From the NCBI RefSeq assembly GCF_000423945.1, contig NZ_AUIY01000004.1, forward strand, positions 184,138 through 248,137: a stretch of DNA of 64,000 nucleotides. The letters run 5' to 3'. The position numbers were made by a program, and so were the translations under genes. The notes under the pieces are model-generated. The model was not told the origin of the DNA. It worked only from the letters and a program-made list of their open reading frames with translations, and did not search any database. How positions within the stretch are numbered: the first letter of the stretch is position 1; every line of letters begins with the position of its first letter. Shown here in pieces: positions 39,101-46,832 of this stretch. This DNA is from Butyrivibrio sp. XPD2002. Lineage in GTDB: Bacteria; Bacillota; Clostridia; Lachnospirales; Lachnospiraceae.

Positions 39101-40436
39101 TGTTCAGCGTACTTACAATGAGGATAAGAGGTGTGTAAAGGAAGAATATTTTGGCACAGATGGTAATCCTATTGAGATTTCCAGTGGCCAGGCTTCTGTG
39201 GAGTATGAGTATGATGATCATGGGAATGCTGTAGAGTATAGATATTTAGGCGTTGACGGCAATCCTGTTATTATTACGTCAGGGTATGCTGTACTTAAGA
39301 AGTTATATAATCAGCTTAATCAGCTTGAGAGAGAGGAATATCTGGATGAGAATGGTGATCCTGTAGCTCTTGCAGCTGGACAGGGATTTGTAGAGTACGA
39401 GTACGATGAAGCAGGGAACAGGGTGATTGACAGGTATTATGACGCTGATGGTAACCCTGTTAACTATAATGATGCATATTGGTATGTTTCCAGAACATAT
39501 AATGAAGATAAGAGATGTGTTAAGGAGGAATATTTTGGCACAGATAATAAGCCTCGAATGATTTCTGCGGGATATGCGGCATATACTATTGATTATGACG
39601 AAGACGGCCGGGCAGTTAAGTATGTATATCTTGGTACTGATGGGATGCCGGTTATTAATTCCTCGGGTTATGCAGTACGTCGTTGCTACTATAACGATGA
39701 TAATCAGCTCATTCGTGAAGAGTACTATGATGCAGATGATGTAATTGTAGAACTCTCAGGTGGTCAGGCTTCGGTAGAATATGAATACGACGAGGCTGGA
39801 AACCGTATAATTGACAGATACTACAATATTGAGAATCAGCCTGTGTTGTATAATGATTCATATTGGTGCGTATTAAGAACATATGATGAGAAGAAGCGCT
39901 GTGTTAAGGAAGAATATCTCGGAACAGACAACAAACCTATTCTTCTCGAGAATGGCTATGCCGGATATACTAATGAGTATGATGATAAGGGTCTTGTTAC
40001 AAAGAATGTATATCTGGGAGTAGATGGAGATCCTGTGATTACAGCTTCTGGTTATGCTATAAGTCATCATATCTATAACGATGATAAGAGGCTTATTCGG
40101 GATGAATTCTATGATAAGAATGATAAGCCTATGGCATGCTTTGGATGTCAGTCTTCTGTAGAATATGAGTATGATGATGCAGGAAACAGAGTTGTAGATA
40201 GGTATTATGGTTTAGATGGTGAGCCAGTTCTTTGCGATAAGGGATATTGGTACGTTTCAAGAACTTTTGATGAGAAGAAGAGAGTTATTAGGGAGGAATA
40301 TTACGGAATAAATGATGAACCAGTGAATACTTCTGACGGGTATTCTTCTATAGAGTATGTTTATGAGGATAATGGTGCGCTTTTGGAGAAGGTGTTCCGT
40401 GATGTTAATGGGAATGAGGTTGAAGAAGAGGATTAG
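36150..40436 (+). CDS. O-antigen ligase/polymerase-like membrane protein fused to YD-like repeat ectodomain
   Basis: This ~1,428-residue protein begins with about 540 residues of membrane helices. They include FQNPNWEGYS and GRGLMHQYN loops and AENTFLSMMYDSG, which match the extracytoplasmic loops of WaaL/Wzy proteins. A last helix near residue 530 leads outside to a beta-rich linker to about residue 770, then ~20 tandem 32-residue repeats to the C-terminus. Each repeat reads roughly Y-x-G-x-D-G-x-P, then G-Y-A, then Y-(D/N). The repeats resemble RHS/YD or related wall-binding repeats and could bind the glycan or reach through the wall. ATG 36150 is chosen over TTG 36138. The combination is unusual. 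Confidence 0.75.
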   Translation: MEKRLVSWKDYLFIGLAIAVMMEIRVDSREQFFQLLLIAVFFVFTGLKENAGRLWEFVCKFPVYAAATVAWTIFFVFINREKPYSDKYAISVFGIIFVGYLLAKKGEEYVRATFDKMWLVYFILSMCCFVNFIVYNHGRGRMLLFFQNPNWEGYSLIFFLFISLFFVESRAKMIVGTIYALVALPCTGGKANTLVAVVVVAGYIIRIAVLKKKNSGNKQKQSDSEDNSGSNIGVNNKRKKAMLIAGSVIVLVAVLVLLYKFGKGTVDNLWIRYKVMMDDLMRVISGKGQPADSGTSTTIRIMDALESLETYPTKDILKALLGRGLMHQYNFAIRPMTAKLFAIAGGGIAGPAENTFLSMMYDSGAAGFSMYGAVYVASFISFIKSKDAFLRKLALILISIMTIGLTVDMEYLTAIMFVEWIVVGMFLGRLDDLNEKRMLAPGLVGFGLLIPVIYILPKCLSWVKTMTNGVTVVSSGSYAGAVPAVIVIIAVAILGLICAISISSYRMFSIGRLLNRDIIRMAVFMLVIIGGGVFANSFVAKVQGAVTERVAAEREFIEELRESTEGRLYVDTFPVVYDRALGDISNTVLCSRGLVVYDDTTIIADKSLDSHMFSSRGFLYAPISEWDAIYTNDEAVIRALDEKGVRLYGYNPEVKTLDILKGNRAFIYPGKYEVSYDISIEPNEYKDDYLVCELKVTNTADDSKIYERHFYRSQFDENGHLIYDDIVTLGYYEAEFTVEGGEEYGLIFDKVEYARKPDYDQRIKVDYAGRTIFAQYFDLEGNPYEQSGGYYGTEFEYDDNDNNLMTRYLGEDLQPVEISSGYAEVRREYNARKCLKKESYFGADGNLILLSGGYAEIRKKYNDKDQLSQDMYYGTDGNPVVISGGYVGVAYEYDSYGRVKKYTYLGEDGNPVVISSGYAVLRREYNDKDLVVREEYYDVDDNPLALTYGQAAVEYEYDDNLNRVVDRYYDTDNQPILYNDAFWYVQRTYNEDKRCVKEEYFGTDGNPIEISSGQASVEYEYDDHGNAVEYRYLGVDGNPVIITSGYAVLKKLYNQLNQLEREEYLDENGDPVALAAGQGFVEYEYDEAGNRVIDRYYDADGNPVNYNDAYWYVSRTYNEDKRCVKEEYFGTDNKPRMISAGYAAYTIDYDEDGRAVKYVYLGTDGMPVINSSGYAVRRCYYNDDNQLIREEYYDADDVIVELSGGQASVEYEYDEAGNRIIDRYYNIENQPVLYNDSYWCVLRTYDEKKRCVKEEYLGTDNKPILLENGYAGYTNEYDDKGLVTKNVYLGVDGDPVITASGYAISHHIYNDDKRLIRDEFYDKNDKPMACFGCQSSVEYEYDDAGNRVVDRYYGLDGEPVLCDKGYWYVSRTFDEKKRVIREEYYGINDEPVNTSDGYSSIEYVYEDNGALLEKVFRDVNGNEVEEED
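38472..40433 (+). repeat. Coding tandem repeat: ~20 x 32 residues with a 128-residue (384-bp) higher-order period
   Basis: The repeats run in register at 96 bp each. From 38856 they fall into four larger blocks of four repeats: 38856-39239, 39240-39623, 39624-40007 and 40008-40391. In each block the second repeat has VEYEYD, the third has YND or similar followed by YWYV and then KRCVKE or KRVIRE, and the fourth begins E-Y. The first four repeats (38472-38855) do not show this block pattern. This points to duplication of a 384-bp unit after the single repeat had diverged. Confidence 0.9.
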
Positions 40437-40484
40437 GGATATATTATTACAAGAAACAAATCCAATAATGGGGGAATAGGCTAA

Positions 40485-40676
40485 ATGGAACGACATAAAC
40501 TTGATTTTCATCCGAGACCAGAAGAGGGTGTATTTGCCTTAATCATACAGAAGATGATATCTATAGGTTTGTTATGCTATCATTTATAATGAGTATGGTA
40601 TAGAAGGACTATTTATATGCTAAACATTTATTATGGTGATATGCCGGCTTTTTTGTTGCATAGGGGATTGATATGA
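40485..40676 (+). pseudogene. Two short ORFs, probable remnants of small genes upstream of the DUF262 cassette
   Basis: The 236-bp gap before the cassette holds ATG 40485, a 34-codon frame opening MERHKLDFHPRPEEG. Its sense seems to continue after a frameshift near 40530 as LNHTEDDIYRFVMLSF. ATG 40617, with GAAGGA before it, is a 19-codon frame opening MLNIYYGDMP that ends overlapping the DUF262 start as ATGA. MLNIYYGDMP resembles the start of DUF4869-type proteins from memory. After it the frame is lost. The second frame might alternatively be a leader peptide that couples translation. Confidence 0.4.
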
Positions 40677-41923
40677 AAGAAGTTGTTTTTCAAAGAATAA
40701 ATGAAATAACAAGTTGGGCTGTTGAAAATGGTAATCAAATCAGCAGACGTATGTTTTATGACATAATAAGGGATAGGAATACTGATATTTCCGAGGCAGA
40801 AACGGAAGAAGCTATATATGAAATTGAACAAAAGGGTATTCTTATTACAGAAACGGATGATGAGGATTATTACGGATATGGAAAGTCTGATAATCCGTCT
40901 TTTCCGGCTGATGTAAATATAATTATGCGTAATTTGTCACTGGAGCTGATTATTTCCCGATTAAAATACGACGAGATAAATCTTAATCCGGATTTTCAGC
41001 GCAGGGCAAATTTGTGGAGTGTAGAACAAAAGAGTAGACTGATAGAATCGCTGATGCTTAAGATCCCGATACCATCTTTTTACTTTGATGCTTCTAATGA
41101 TGCTAAGTGGATAGTCATTGATGGATTACAAAGGCTGTCTGCTTTAAAAGGGTTTATTGTAGACAAGAATTATAAATTGACAGGACTTGAGTATTTGTCA
41201 GAGCTGGAGGGAGCATCATTTGATACATTGCCCAGAATATATTCTCGTAGAATAATGGAGACACAGCTCGCGCTGTATACAATTGAAAAAGGAACTCCCA
41301 GGAAAATAGTTTTCAATATATTTAAAAGGCTAAATACCGGGGGGCTTGTTTTGACATCTCAGGAAATCAGGCATGCTCTTAATCAGGGTGAGGTTATCTC
41401 GCTGCTTAAGAATATGGCATCGTGTGACGAATTTAAGAAGGCTACCGAGTATTCAATCAAAACCGACAGGATGCTTGATTGCGAATATGCTACAAGATTT
41501 TTAGCATTTACTCAAATGGATATTTCCGAATATAAGAGTAATATAGATGATTTTCTTGACTCTGCTATGGCGCTTGGTAATCAGATGAGTCAGGGTGAAA
41601 GAGATGATGTAATGAAAGCTTATAAGAGGTCTTTAGATTATTGTAGGAAGGTATTTGGCGAGTATACATTCAGAAGAGTGAATGAGAATTATAGGAGAGG
41701 TCCAATAAATAAGGCATTGTTTGAAACCTTTACAATGGCATTTGCCAAGAGAAGTGATTTAGAATTGGATAAATTAGTTAGCAATAAGATGGATGTAAGA
41801 AATAAATATTTTGCTTTTTTGGATGATGTTGTGGATTATTTAAGAGCGGGAGATAAATATACTGTAAGTCGAAGAATAGTGATGGTTGATGACTTTATCA
41901 GGGAGTTAATAGATGCTTACTAA
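40673..41923 (+). CDS. DUF262 (ParB/GmrS-like nuclease-fold) protein
   Basis: At 416 residues. An N-terminal winged-helix-like segment (1-80) precedes a DUF262 domain with LNPDFQRRANLW, IVIDGLQRLSAL (Asp150 to Arg154, the DGxQR motif) and FNIFKRLNTGG. Those are the ParB/Srx-fold nucleotide-using motifs shared with the GmrS half of type IV restriction enzymes. No DUF1524 HNH nuclease domain is visible at the C-terminus, which is helical and unassigned. It overlaps the ATPase gene by 11 bases, so the set is a tight operon. A defence role is inferred from family and context. Confidence 0.85.
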   Translation: MKEVVFQRINEITSWAVENGNQISRRMFYDIIRDRNTDISEAETEEAIYEIEQKGILITETDDEDYYGYGKSDNPSFPADVNIIMRNLSLELIISRLKYDEINLNPDFQRRANLWSVEQKSRLIESLMLKIPIPSFYFDASNDAKWIVIDGLQRLSALKGFIVDKNYKLTGLEYLSELEGASFDTLPRIYSRRIMETQLALYTIEKGTPRKIVFNIFKRLNTGGLVLTSQEIRHALNQGEVISLLKNMASCDEFKKATEYSIKTDRMLDCEYATRFLAFTQMDISEYKSNIDDFLDSAMALGNQMSQGERDDVMKAYKRSLDYCRKVFGEYTFRRVNENYRRGPINKALFETFTMAFAKRSDLELDKLVSNKMDVRNKYFAFLDDVVDYLRAGDKYTVSRRIVMVDDFIRELIDAY

Positions 41924-42989
41924 TATAAGTTTTAAAAATTTCAAATGCTATAAGAATAGTGATATAAATCTGTCTAATTTAACAGTATTAACTGGATTAA
42001 ATGGTATGGGAAAATCAACGGTAATCCAGGGAATATTAGGATTACGTCAGTCATATATCGCGAGTAAGATGAGGGAAGGTTTATTACTTGACGGAAAATA
42101 TATTGAGTTGGGTAATGGCAAGGATGTGCTATATGAAAAAGCTGATGAGTTAAGACCAACTATTGGTATTTCATTAACATCTGATGTTGGAAAGTATGAT
42201 TACAGTTTTGAATATGAAGCTGATTCAAAAATCCTCAATAATGTAAATTCCGAGCAGGCTGAAAATATTTGCGATATTCTATCCTCTGAGCAATTCATAT
42301 ATCTTGCAGCTAACCGCATTATTCCACAAATTAGATATGGACTTGGAAACAATAAGGATGTGGATAAAAGGGACTTTGATAAGAGTGGAGAGTATACTCT
42401 TCAATATGTTGATGCTCATGGTTCAGATCAGATAGATCAATCGGTTGATACTAATCTTAATATGGAAATTAACAAATGGATGCAGGAGATTACACCTGGA
42501 GTGCAACCGGTTATAACTGTTAATCAGGATATGATTTATTCTGATCTTAGATTTGCTTTTCGAGAAGGAAATTTGAAGACTAGTGCATATAGGGCAATTA
42601 ATGTAGGTTTTGGATTAACCTATGTTCTGCCTGTAATAGTAACTCTTCTTACCTCAAAACCTGGTGATTATATACTTATAGAAAACCCCGAGGCTCACAT
42701 TCATCCCAGAGGACAGAGGAAATTGGGAGAATTATTGGCTATTGCTGCAGCGAAAGGTGCTCAGATTATCCTGGAAACCCACAGTGACCATATTATGAAT
42801 GGTATTAGGATAGCTGTAAGAAATGAAATGCTTAGTAAAGATAGTGTCTGCTTTGCATATTTTTATAAGGATGTGGAGACGTTTGAGCATCTTTGCATAT
42901 ATCCAAAGCTGGCAAGTAGCGGAAAATTTGACTATTGGCCGGATGGTTTCTTTGATGAATGGGATCAGTCACTTATGGAGTTGTTTTAA
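41913..42989 (+). CDS. AAA/ABC-type ATPase, DUF3696-like (OLD/RecF-like)
   Basis: A 358-residue single-gene SMC/OLD-like ATPase. ISFKNFKCYKN is the RecF-like opening. Walker A is GLNGMGKST with Lys34 and Ser35. IENPEAHIHPRGQRKLGELL is Walker B and the following helix, and ILETHSDHIMNGIRIAV the H-loop region, in the form seen with DUF3696. No TOPRIM domain is appended. The short middle region lacks a long coiled coil. Such ATPases act as sensor or motor partners of nuclease effectors in phage-defence operons. Confidence 0.88.
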   Translation: MLTNISFKNFKCYKNSDINLSNLTVLTGLNGMGKSTVIQGILGLRQSYIASKMREGLLLDGKYIELGNGKDVLYEKADELRPTIGISLTSDVGKYDYSFEYEADSKILNNVNSEQAENICDILSSEQFIYLAANRIIPQIRYGLGNNKDVDKRDFDKSGEYTLQYVDAHGSDQIDQSVDTNLNMEINKWMQEITPGVQPVITVNQDMIYSDLRFAFREGNLKTSAYRAINVGFGLTYVLPVIVTLLTSKPGDYILIENPEAHIHPRGQRKLGELLAIAAAKGAQIILETHSDHIMNGIRIAVRNEMLSKDSVCFAYFYKDVETFEHLCIYPKLASSGKFDYWPDGFFDEWDQSLMELF

Positions 42990-42992
42990 AAT

Positions 42993-43748
42993 ATGAGTCT
43001 TGTAATTAATGAACTATCTCTTGTGGGATTTGCAGATAAATATGCATTCTTTATTGCCATTGATATGCTTGATTCTATAATAAATGAACTAAATAATAAG
43101 TTTGGAATTAGAATTCAGGATATATTTGGTAAGGATATCAACCCTTTGATGTTGGTAACTGAAGAATTGAATTATTCGCAGCTATTAAAAGAGATTCCTG
43201 ATAGAGAGTGTCGATCAAGGATGTTTTCTCTTCTTGTTAATACGCGAGAATATTGCGATGCTAAGAATGCTCTTTTTGTAGAAGGAGTAGAAGCTAAAGG
43301 TGCTTCTTATGCGTATTTTGATAATGGAGTGATGGTCAGTCTTAGTAGCAGGGAACTGTTTAATAGAGAGCTGGTTGATTGCTATGACAGTGATAATAAT
43401 ATATGCTCTGTCAGAAATATTGCAGAAAATGCACATATTTATGAACATGCAAACTATATCATAGTTAGAGTTTATCAGCCAAATGAAAAACATAGAGAAA
43501 AAGAGTACATAAGAAGCTTTGGTGAAGAAGTATCTGAAATGGATCTTGATGATGAAACTGCACAGCAAGTGCTAAACAAAGCGATAGTATTGAATGATAG
43601 ATTGTACGGAGTATATAACGGAGAAATATATGAATTCAGGAAAACTCTGAATTATATATACCACGGGTACAAACTTAAGGATGAAATATTAGACAAGCAT
43701 TTAAAGAAAAGAATTCTTGAATGTGTGAATTTGACTGATAATATATAA
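42993..43748 (+). CDS. Protein of unknown function, third member of DUF262/ATPase cassette
   Basis: A 251-residue soluble protein I do not recognise. It begins ATG 42993, 3 bases after the ATPase stop, so it belongs to the same operon. Visible features are an alpha/beta pattern, a central VEGVEAKGASYAYFDNGVMV segment with VSLSS after it, and a C-terminal charged helical region. No classic nuclease, toxin or membrane motif is clear. Position suggests an effector or specificity partner of the two preceding proteins. Confidence 0.7.
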   Translation: MSLVINELSLVGFADKYAFFIAIDMLDSIINELNNKFGIRIQDIFGKDINPLMLVTEELNYSQLLKEIPDRECRSRMFSLLVNTREYCDAKNALFVEGVEAKGASYAYFDNGVMVSLSSRELFNRELVDCYDSDNNICSVRNIAENAHIYEHANYIIVRVYQPNEKHREKEYIRSFGEEVSEMDLDDETAQQVLNKAIVLNDRLYGVYNGEIYEFRKTLNYIYHGYKLKDEILDKHLKKRILECVNLTDNI

Positions 43749-43783
43749 TAATCGTGAGGTAAGTGTGAAAGGAGTAACTTTTA

Positions 43784-45238
43784 ATGGATTACAGAGACAA
43801 TATGGAGATTGATTTAATAGATCTTGCATTATATCTCCTTCGTAAGTGGAAGGTATTGGTAGTATGCATGATTATCGGTGCTGTTCTTGGTGGCGGTTTT
43901 GGCTACATGAGGAGCGGTGTCACTGTCAGCAAGGAAACCGGAGAGCCTGTGACTAATTCCGTATCTGAGGTGGAGGCTCTTAAGGCTAAGCTGACGGATC
44001 AAAGCGCAGAGATGGTTGAGCTGTCAGCGAGCCAATATCTTGAGGGAATGGAGAATTACCGTGATGCTGTAGAGCATGGCAAAGAGTCAATTGCTCTAAA
44101 CGTTAATGCCTATGAGGCAGTTAAGCTTACCAATCGATATGCGATTGATGACAAATCTGCAAATACAGATATTGCATTTGTGATAAATGAAGCTGATACA
44201 GCTTCAACGTCTGTTAATGATGCTGCACTTCAGAGTTATGTCTTAGGAGATGTCAGTAACATCATCAGCGCCTACAAGGGTGAACTTCTGACTACTGAGA
44301 CTATCCAGGAGATTAAGGATATCTTGGATGAAGATATTTCAGATGCCTCTGTTCGAGAGATGATCAGTGTAACTCGTGAAGGCAATGCTATTTTGGCTGT
44401 AAGCGTGTATGGCGAGAGTGAGGATCAGGTCCGCGCAATTATGGATGTTCTGGATAAGAGCGTGGATAAGGCAACTCAGTCTATATCTGCTATCTATGAT
44501 TATGAGATAAAGTCTGCCAGCTCCAATGTTTCAGTAGGAGCAGACGACTATCTGTTAGGACTTCAGAATAATAATGCATCCAGAATCAGCACTATCAGAA
44601 GCGGCATCGCAACGCTTTCTTCTGCAATGACTGCAGATGAGAAGGCATATTTTACAGCGCTTATTGATGAAAATAGTGCAGGTCTTGATGAGGATTCTGA
44701 GGGAGCTGAGGATTCCGATCCTGTAGAGACTGTAGTTGTAAGAACAATCAGTAAAAAGTATGTAGCGCTTGGCCTTATTGGAGGACTTTTCCTTGCAGCA
44801 TTCTTATATGCTGTTCTGTATGTATTGTCAGGAAAACTCCACACCTCAGATGATCTCAGAAGTGCCTTTGGACTTTCTGTAATTGGTGAGGTTAAGGGCG
44901 ATGCTTCCGAGTTTGGCCTTATGTCTCAGGGAGCAGCAATTGGCGCTTCCAAGCTCTCAAGCGATAGTGTTTATATCATGGGTGCCTCTGATGATGATAT
45001 ATCTGTGAAGGTTAGAAATACTATGCGCAAGGAGATGACAGAGGATCATCATGTAAAGAGCGTTAAAGCAGGAAGCTCTGCTGTTAATGATGCGGTTTCC
45101 ATGCAGGAGCTATCTGATTCAGATGCAGTAGTTCTTGTGGAGATGGTTGGAAAATCACGTTTTGAGGATATTGCGAGGGAAGTTGAGCTGTGCAAGAAGT
45201 TCGGAGTTAAGATTCTTGGTGCAGTAGTTGTCAGATAA
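43784..45238 (+). CDS. Wzz-like polysaccharide co-polymerase (chain-length determinant family)
   Basis: A 484-residue protein with a Wzz opening (MEIDLIDLALYLLRKWKVLVVCMIIGAVLGG), a long extracytoplasmic coiled region, and a second membrane segment near residues 325-347. The cytoplasmic tail of ~130 residues looks like the edge of a BY-kinase domain (KILGAVVV, SMQELSDSDAVVLVEM) but has no Walker A motif. So it is either a regulator with a vestigial kinase or needs a separate kinase. AAAGGAG precedes ATG 43784. It likely sets chain length for one of the polymerases. Confidence 0.82.
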   Translation: MDYRDNMEIDLIDLALYLLRKWKVLVVCMIIGAVLGGGFGYMRSGVTVSKETGEPVTNSVSEVEALKAKLTDQSAEMVELSASQYLEGMENYRDAVEHGKESIALNVNAYEAVKLTNRYAIDDKSANTDIAFVINEADTASTSVNDAALQSYVLGDVSNIISAYKGELLTTETIQEIKDILDEDISDASVREMISVTREGNAILAVSVYGESEDQVRAIMDVLDKSVDKATQSISAIYDYEIKSASSNVSVGADDYLLGLQNNNASRISTIRSGIATLSSAMTADEKAYFTALIDENSAGLDEDSEGAEDSDPVETVVVRTISKKYVALGLIGGLFLAAFLYAVLYVLSGKLHTSDDLRSAFGLSVIGEVKGDASEFGLMSQGAAIGASKLSSDSVYIMGASDDDISVKVRNTMRKEMTEDHHVKSVKAGSSAVNDAVSMQELSDSDAVVLVEMVGKSRFEDIAREVELCKKFGVKILGAVVVR

Positions 45239-45241
45239 GAT

Positions 45242-46768
45242 ATGTCGAATAAAAATTCAAGAATAAAAAATGCAACATATAATTCTGCTTCAGGAATGGC
45301 GTACCAACTCTTAAATTCAGTTCTGGCACTTGTTTACAGAACTGCGGTTATTAAGGTACTGGGAGTTGAGTACCTTGGTATAAATGGCCTTTTCTCTAAC
45401 GTCCTTATGCTGCTTTCTCTGACTGAGCTTGGAATAAATGTGGCCATCACCTTTAGGATGTATGAACCTGCACAGAACGAGGACTATGTCAGGTTATCAG
45501 CACTGATAAGCTTTTTTGAGAGAATATATAAAGTTATAGCGCTGATAGTGTTGGTTATGGGCCTTTGCCTAATGCCATTTTTGAAGTTACTTATTAAGGA
45601 CTTAAATGAAGTATCAAGCGATGTGAATATTTATCTGGTGTATATCATAATGCTCGTACAGAGCTCCACCAGTTATTTGTTTACATGCAGACAGACACTT
45701 CTTCAGGCGTGGCAGCAGGATTATATCAATAATGTTTTCAGAATAATCTATTCAATCCTTCTGTATACGGTTCAGATCGGATGCATGATTATTTACAGAG
45801 ACTATACTCTTGTTCTTATTGTGGCTACTCTTTTCGGAGTAATCATGAACTGGGTATATTACGTTCTGATCGAATACCAGTACAAGGAGGTCTTTGCTGA
45901 ACAGACGGATTTGGCTAAGGAAGAGAAGAATGAGATTTTCCATGAGACTAAGGCACTTCTATTCCATAAAGTAGGAGGAGCAGTTCTCCAAAGTACGGAT
46001 AGTCTTGTTATTTCCAAGTTCCTGGGACTTGGTGTTGTTGGTATTTACTCCAACTATACAGTAATAACACAGACGATTGCGGCTTTGGTTGCAAAGTTCT
46101 TCAATGGCACGGTTGCTGGCGTTGGTAATGTTAATGTTACAGAGTCATCCGATAAACTGCATAACATCTATATGGACCTTAGCTTGATGGTTATGTGGGC
46201 AGCTTCATATTGCAGTGTTTGTCTGTTTGTATGCTTCAATCCATTTATCACTATTTGGGTTGGGAAGAAGCTGTGCCTTAGCGTATTGGATGTTTTCACC
46301 ATAGCTTTTTCGTTTTATGTGGTTAATTCCCGGTTTATCAATACTATTTATGTAAATGCCTGCGGATTATATTACCTTGATCAGTTCAGACCTTTGCTGG
46401 AGGCTGGTATAAATATAGTTTTATCAGTTATTCTTGCCCGGTATTATGGCGTAGCAGGTGTGTGCATAGGAACTATTGTCAGTGAGGGTGTGACTGCATG
46501 GTGGAGAGAGCCATATTTGCTTTATAAGAAGTTGTTTGACAGGTCTGCGGCTAAGTACTGGAGACTTACAGCTTTCATGATGGCTTCTACCGTGGTTTTG
46601 CAGCTTGGAATACATTATGTGTGTTCATATTTAGCTGAGAACTGGATTGGTCTTATTTTGAGGGTGGTTTGTTGCACGATTTTGGTTAATCTGTTCTACT
46701 ATCTGTTCTTTAGAAAGACAGATAGCTACAAGTATATTAAGAGCAGAGTACGATCAATTTTGAAGTAA
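45242..46768 (+). CDS. Second Wzx-like flippase (MOP superfamily)
   Basis: 508 residues with about fourteen membrane segments. The opening (ATYNSASGMAYQLLNSVLALVYRTAVIKVLGVEYLGINGLFSNVLMLLS, broken here by helices) is typical of the Firmicute polysaccharide exporter group. It starts 4 bases after the Wzz-like gene with little ribosome site, so it probably relies on coupling. It is not closely similar to the flippase at 6064. A terminator-like hairpin follows. Confidence 0.88.
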   Translation: MSNKNSRIKNATYNSASGMAYQLLNSVLALVYRTAVIKVLGVEYLGINGLFSNVLMLLSLTELGINVAITFRMYEPAQNEDYVRLSALISFFERIYKVIALIVLVMGLCLMPFLKLLIKDLNEVSSDVNIYLVYIIMLVQSSTSYLFTCRQTLLQAWQQDYINNVFRIIYSILLYTVQIGCMIIYRDYTLVLIVATLFGVIMNWVYYVLIEYQYKEVFAEQTDLAKEEKNEIFHETKALLFHKVGGAVLQSTDSLVISKFLGLGVVGIYSNYTVITQTIAALVAKFFNGTVAGVGNVNVTESSDKLHNIYMDLSLMVMWAASYCSVCLFVCFNPFITIWVGKKLCLSVLDVFTIAFSFYVVNSRFINTIYVNACGLYYLDQFRPLLEAGINIVLSVILARYYGVAGVCIGTIVSEGVTAWWREPYLLYKKLFDRSAAKYWRLTAFMMASTVVLQLGIHYVCSYLAENWIGLILRVVCCTILVNLFYYLFFRKTDSYKYIKSRVRSILK

Positions 46769-46789
46769 TTTTATATATTAAGGAAAGTG

Positions 46790-46827
46790 GGCAGAAGCAT
46801 TTTTATAATGCCTCTGCCATAATTTTT
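46790..46827 (+). terminator. Hairpin with T-tract between flippase and GT4 gene
   Basis: GGCAGA-A-GCATT pairs with AATGC-C-TCTGCC around a 5-base loop (46790-46818, one A/C mismatch), followed by TTTTT at 46823-46827. The next ATG is only 6 bases after the T-tract and lacks a ribosome site, so the hairpin might also control the downstream gene. Confidence 0.7.
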
Positions 46828-46832
46828 AGCTT

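Noticed and set aside
38472..40433. Regular repeats that might be taken for a CRISPR or satellite array
   Set aside because: The period is in frame, the protein repeats are clear, and there are no short identical repeats with unique spacers.
40673..41923. Complete GmrSD type IV restriction enzyme
   Set aside because: The DUF262 part is present but no DUF1524/HNH nuclease domain can be seen in this or the next two genes.
43784..45238. Tyrosine autokinase fused to the Wzz-like protein
   Set aside because: The cytoplasmic tail has no Walker A motif or tyrosine cluster, so kinase activity cannot be supported.
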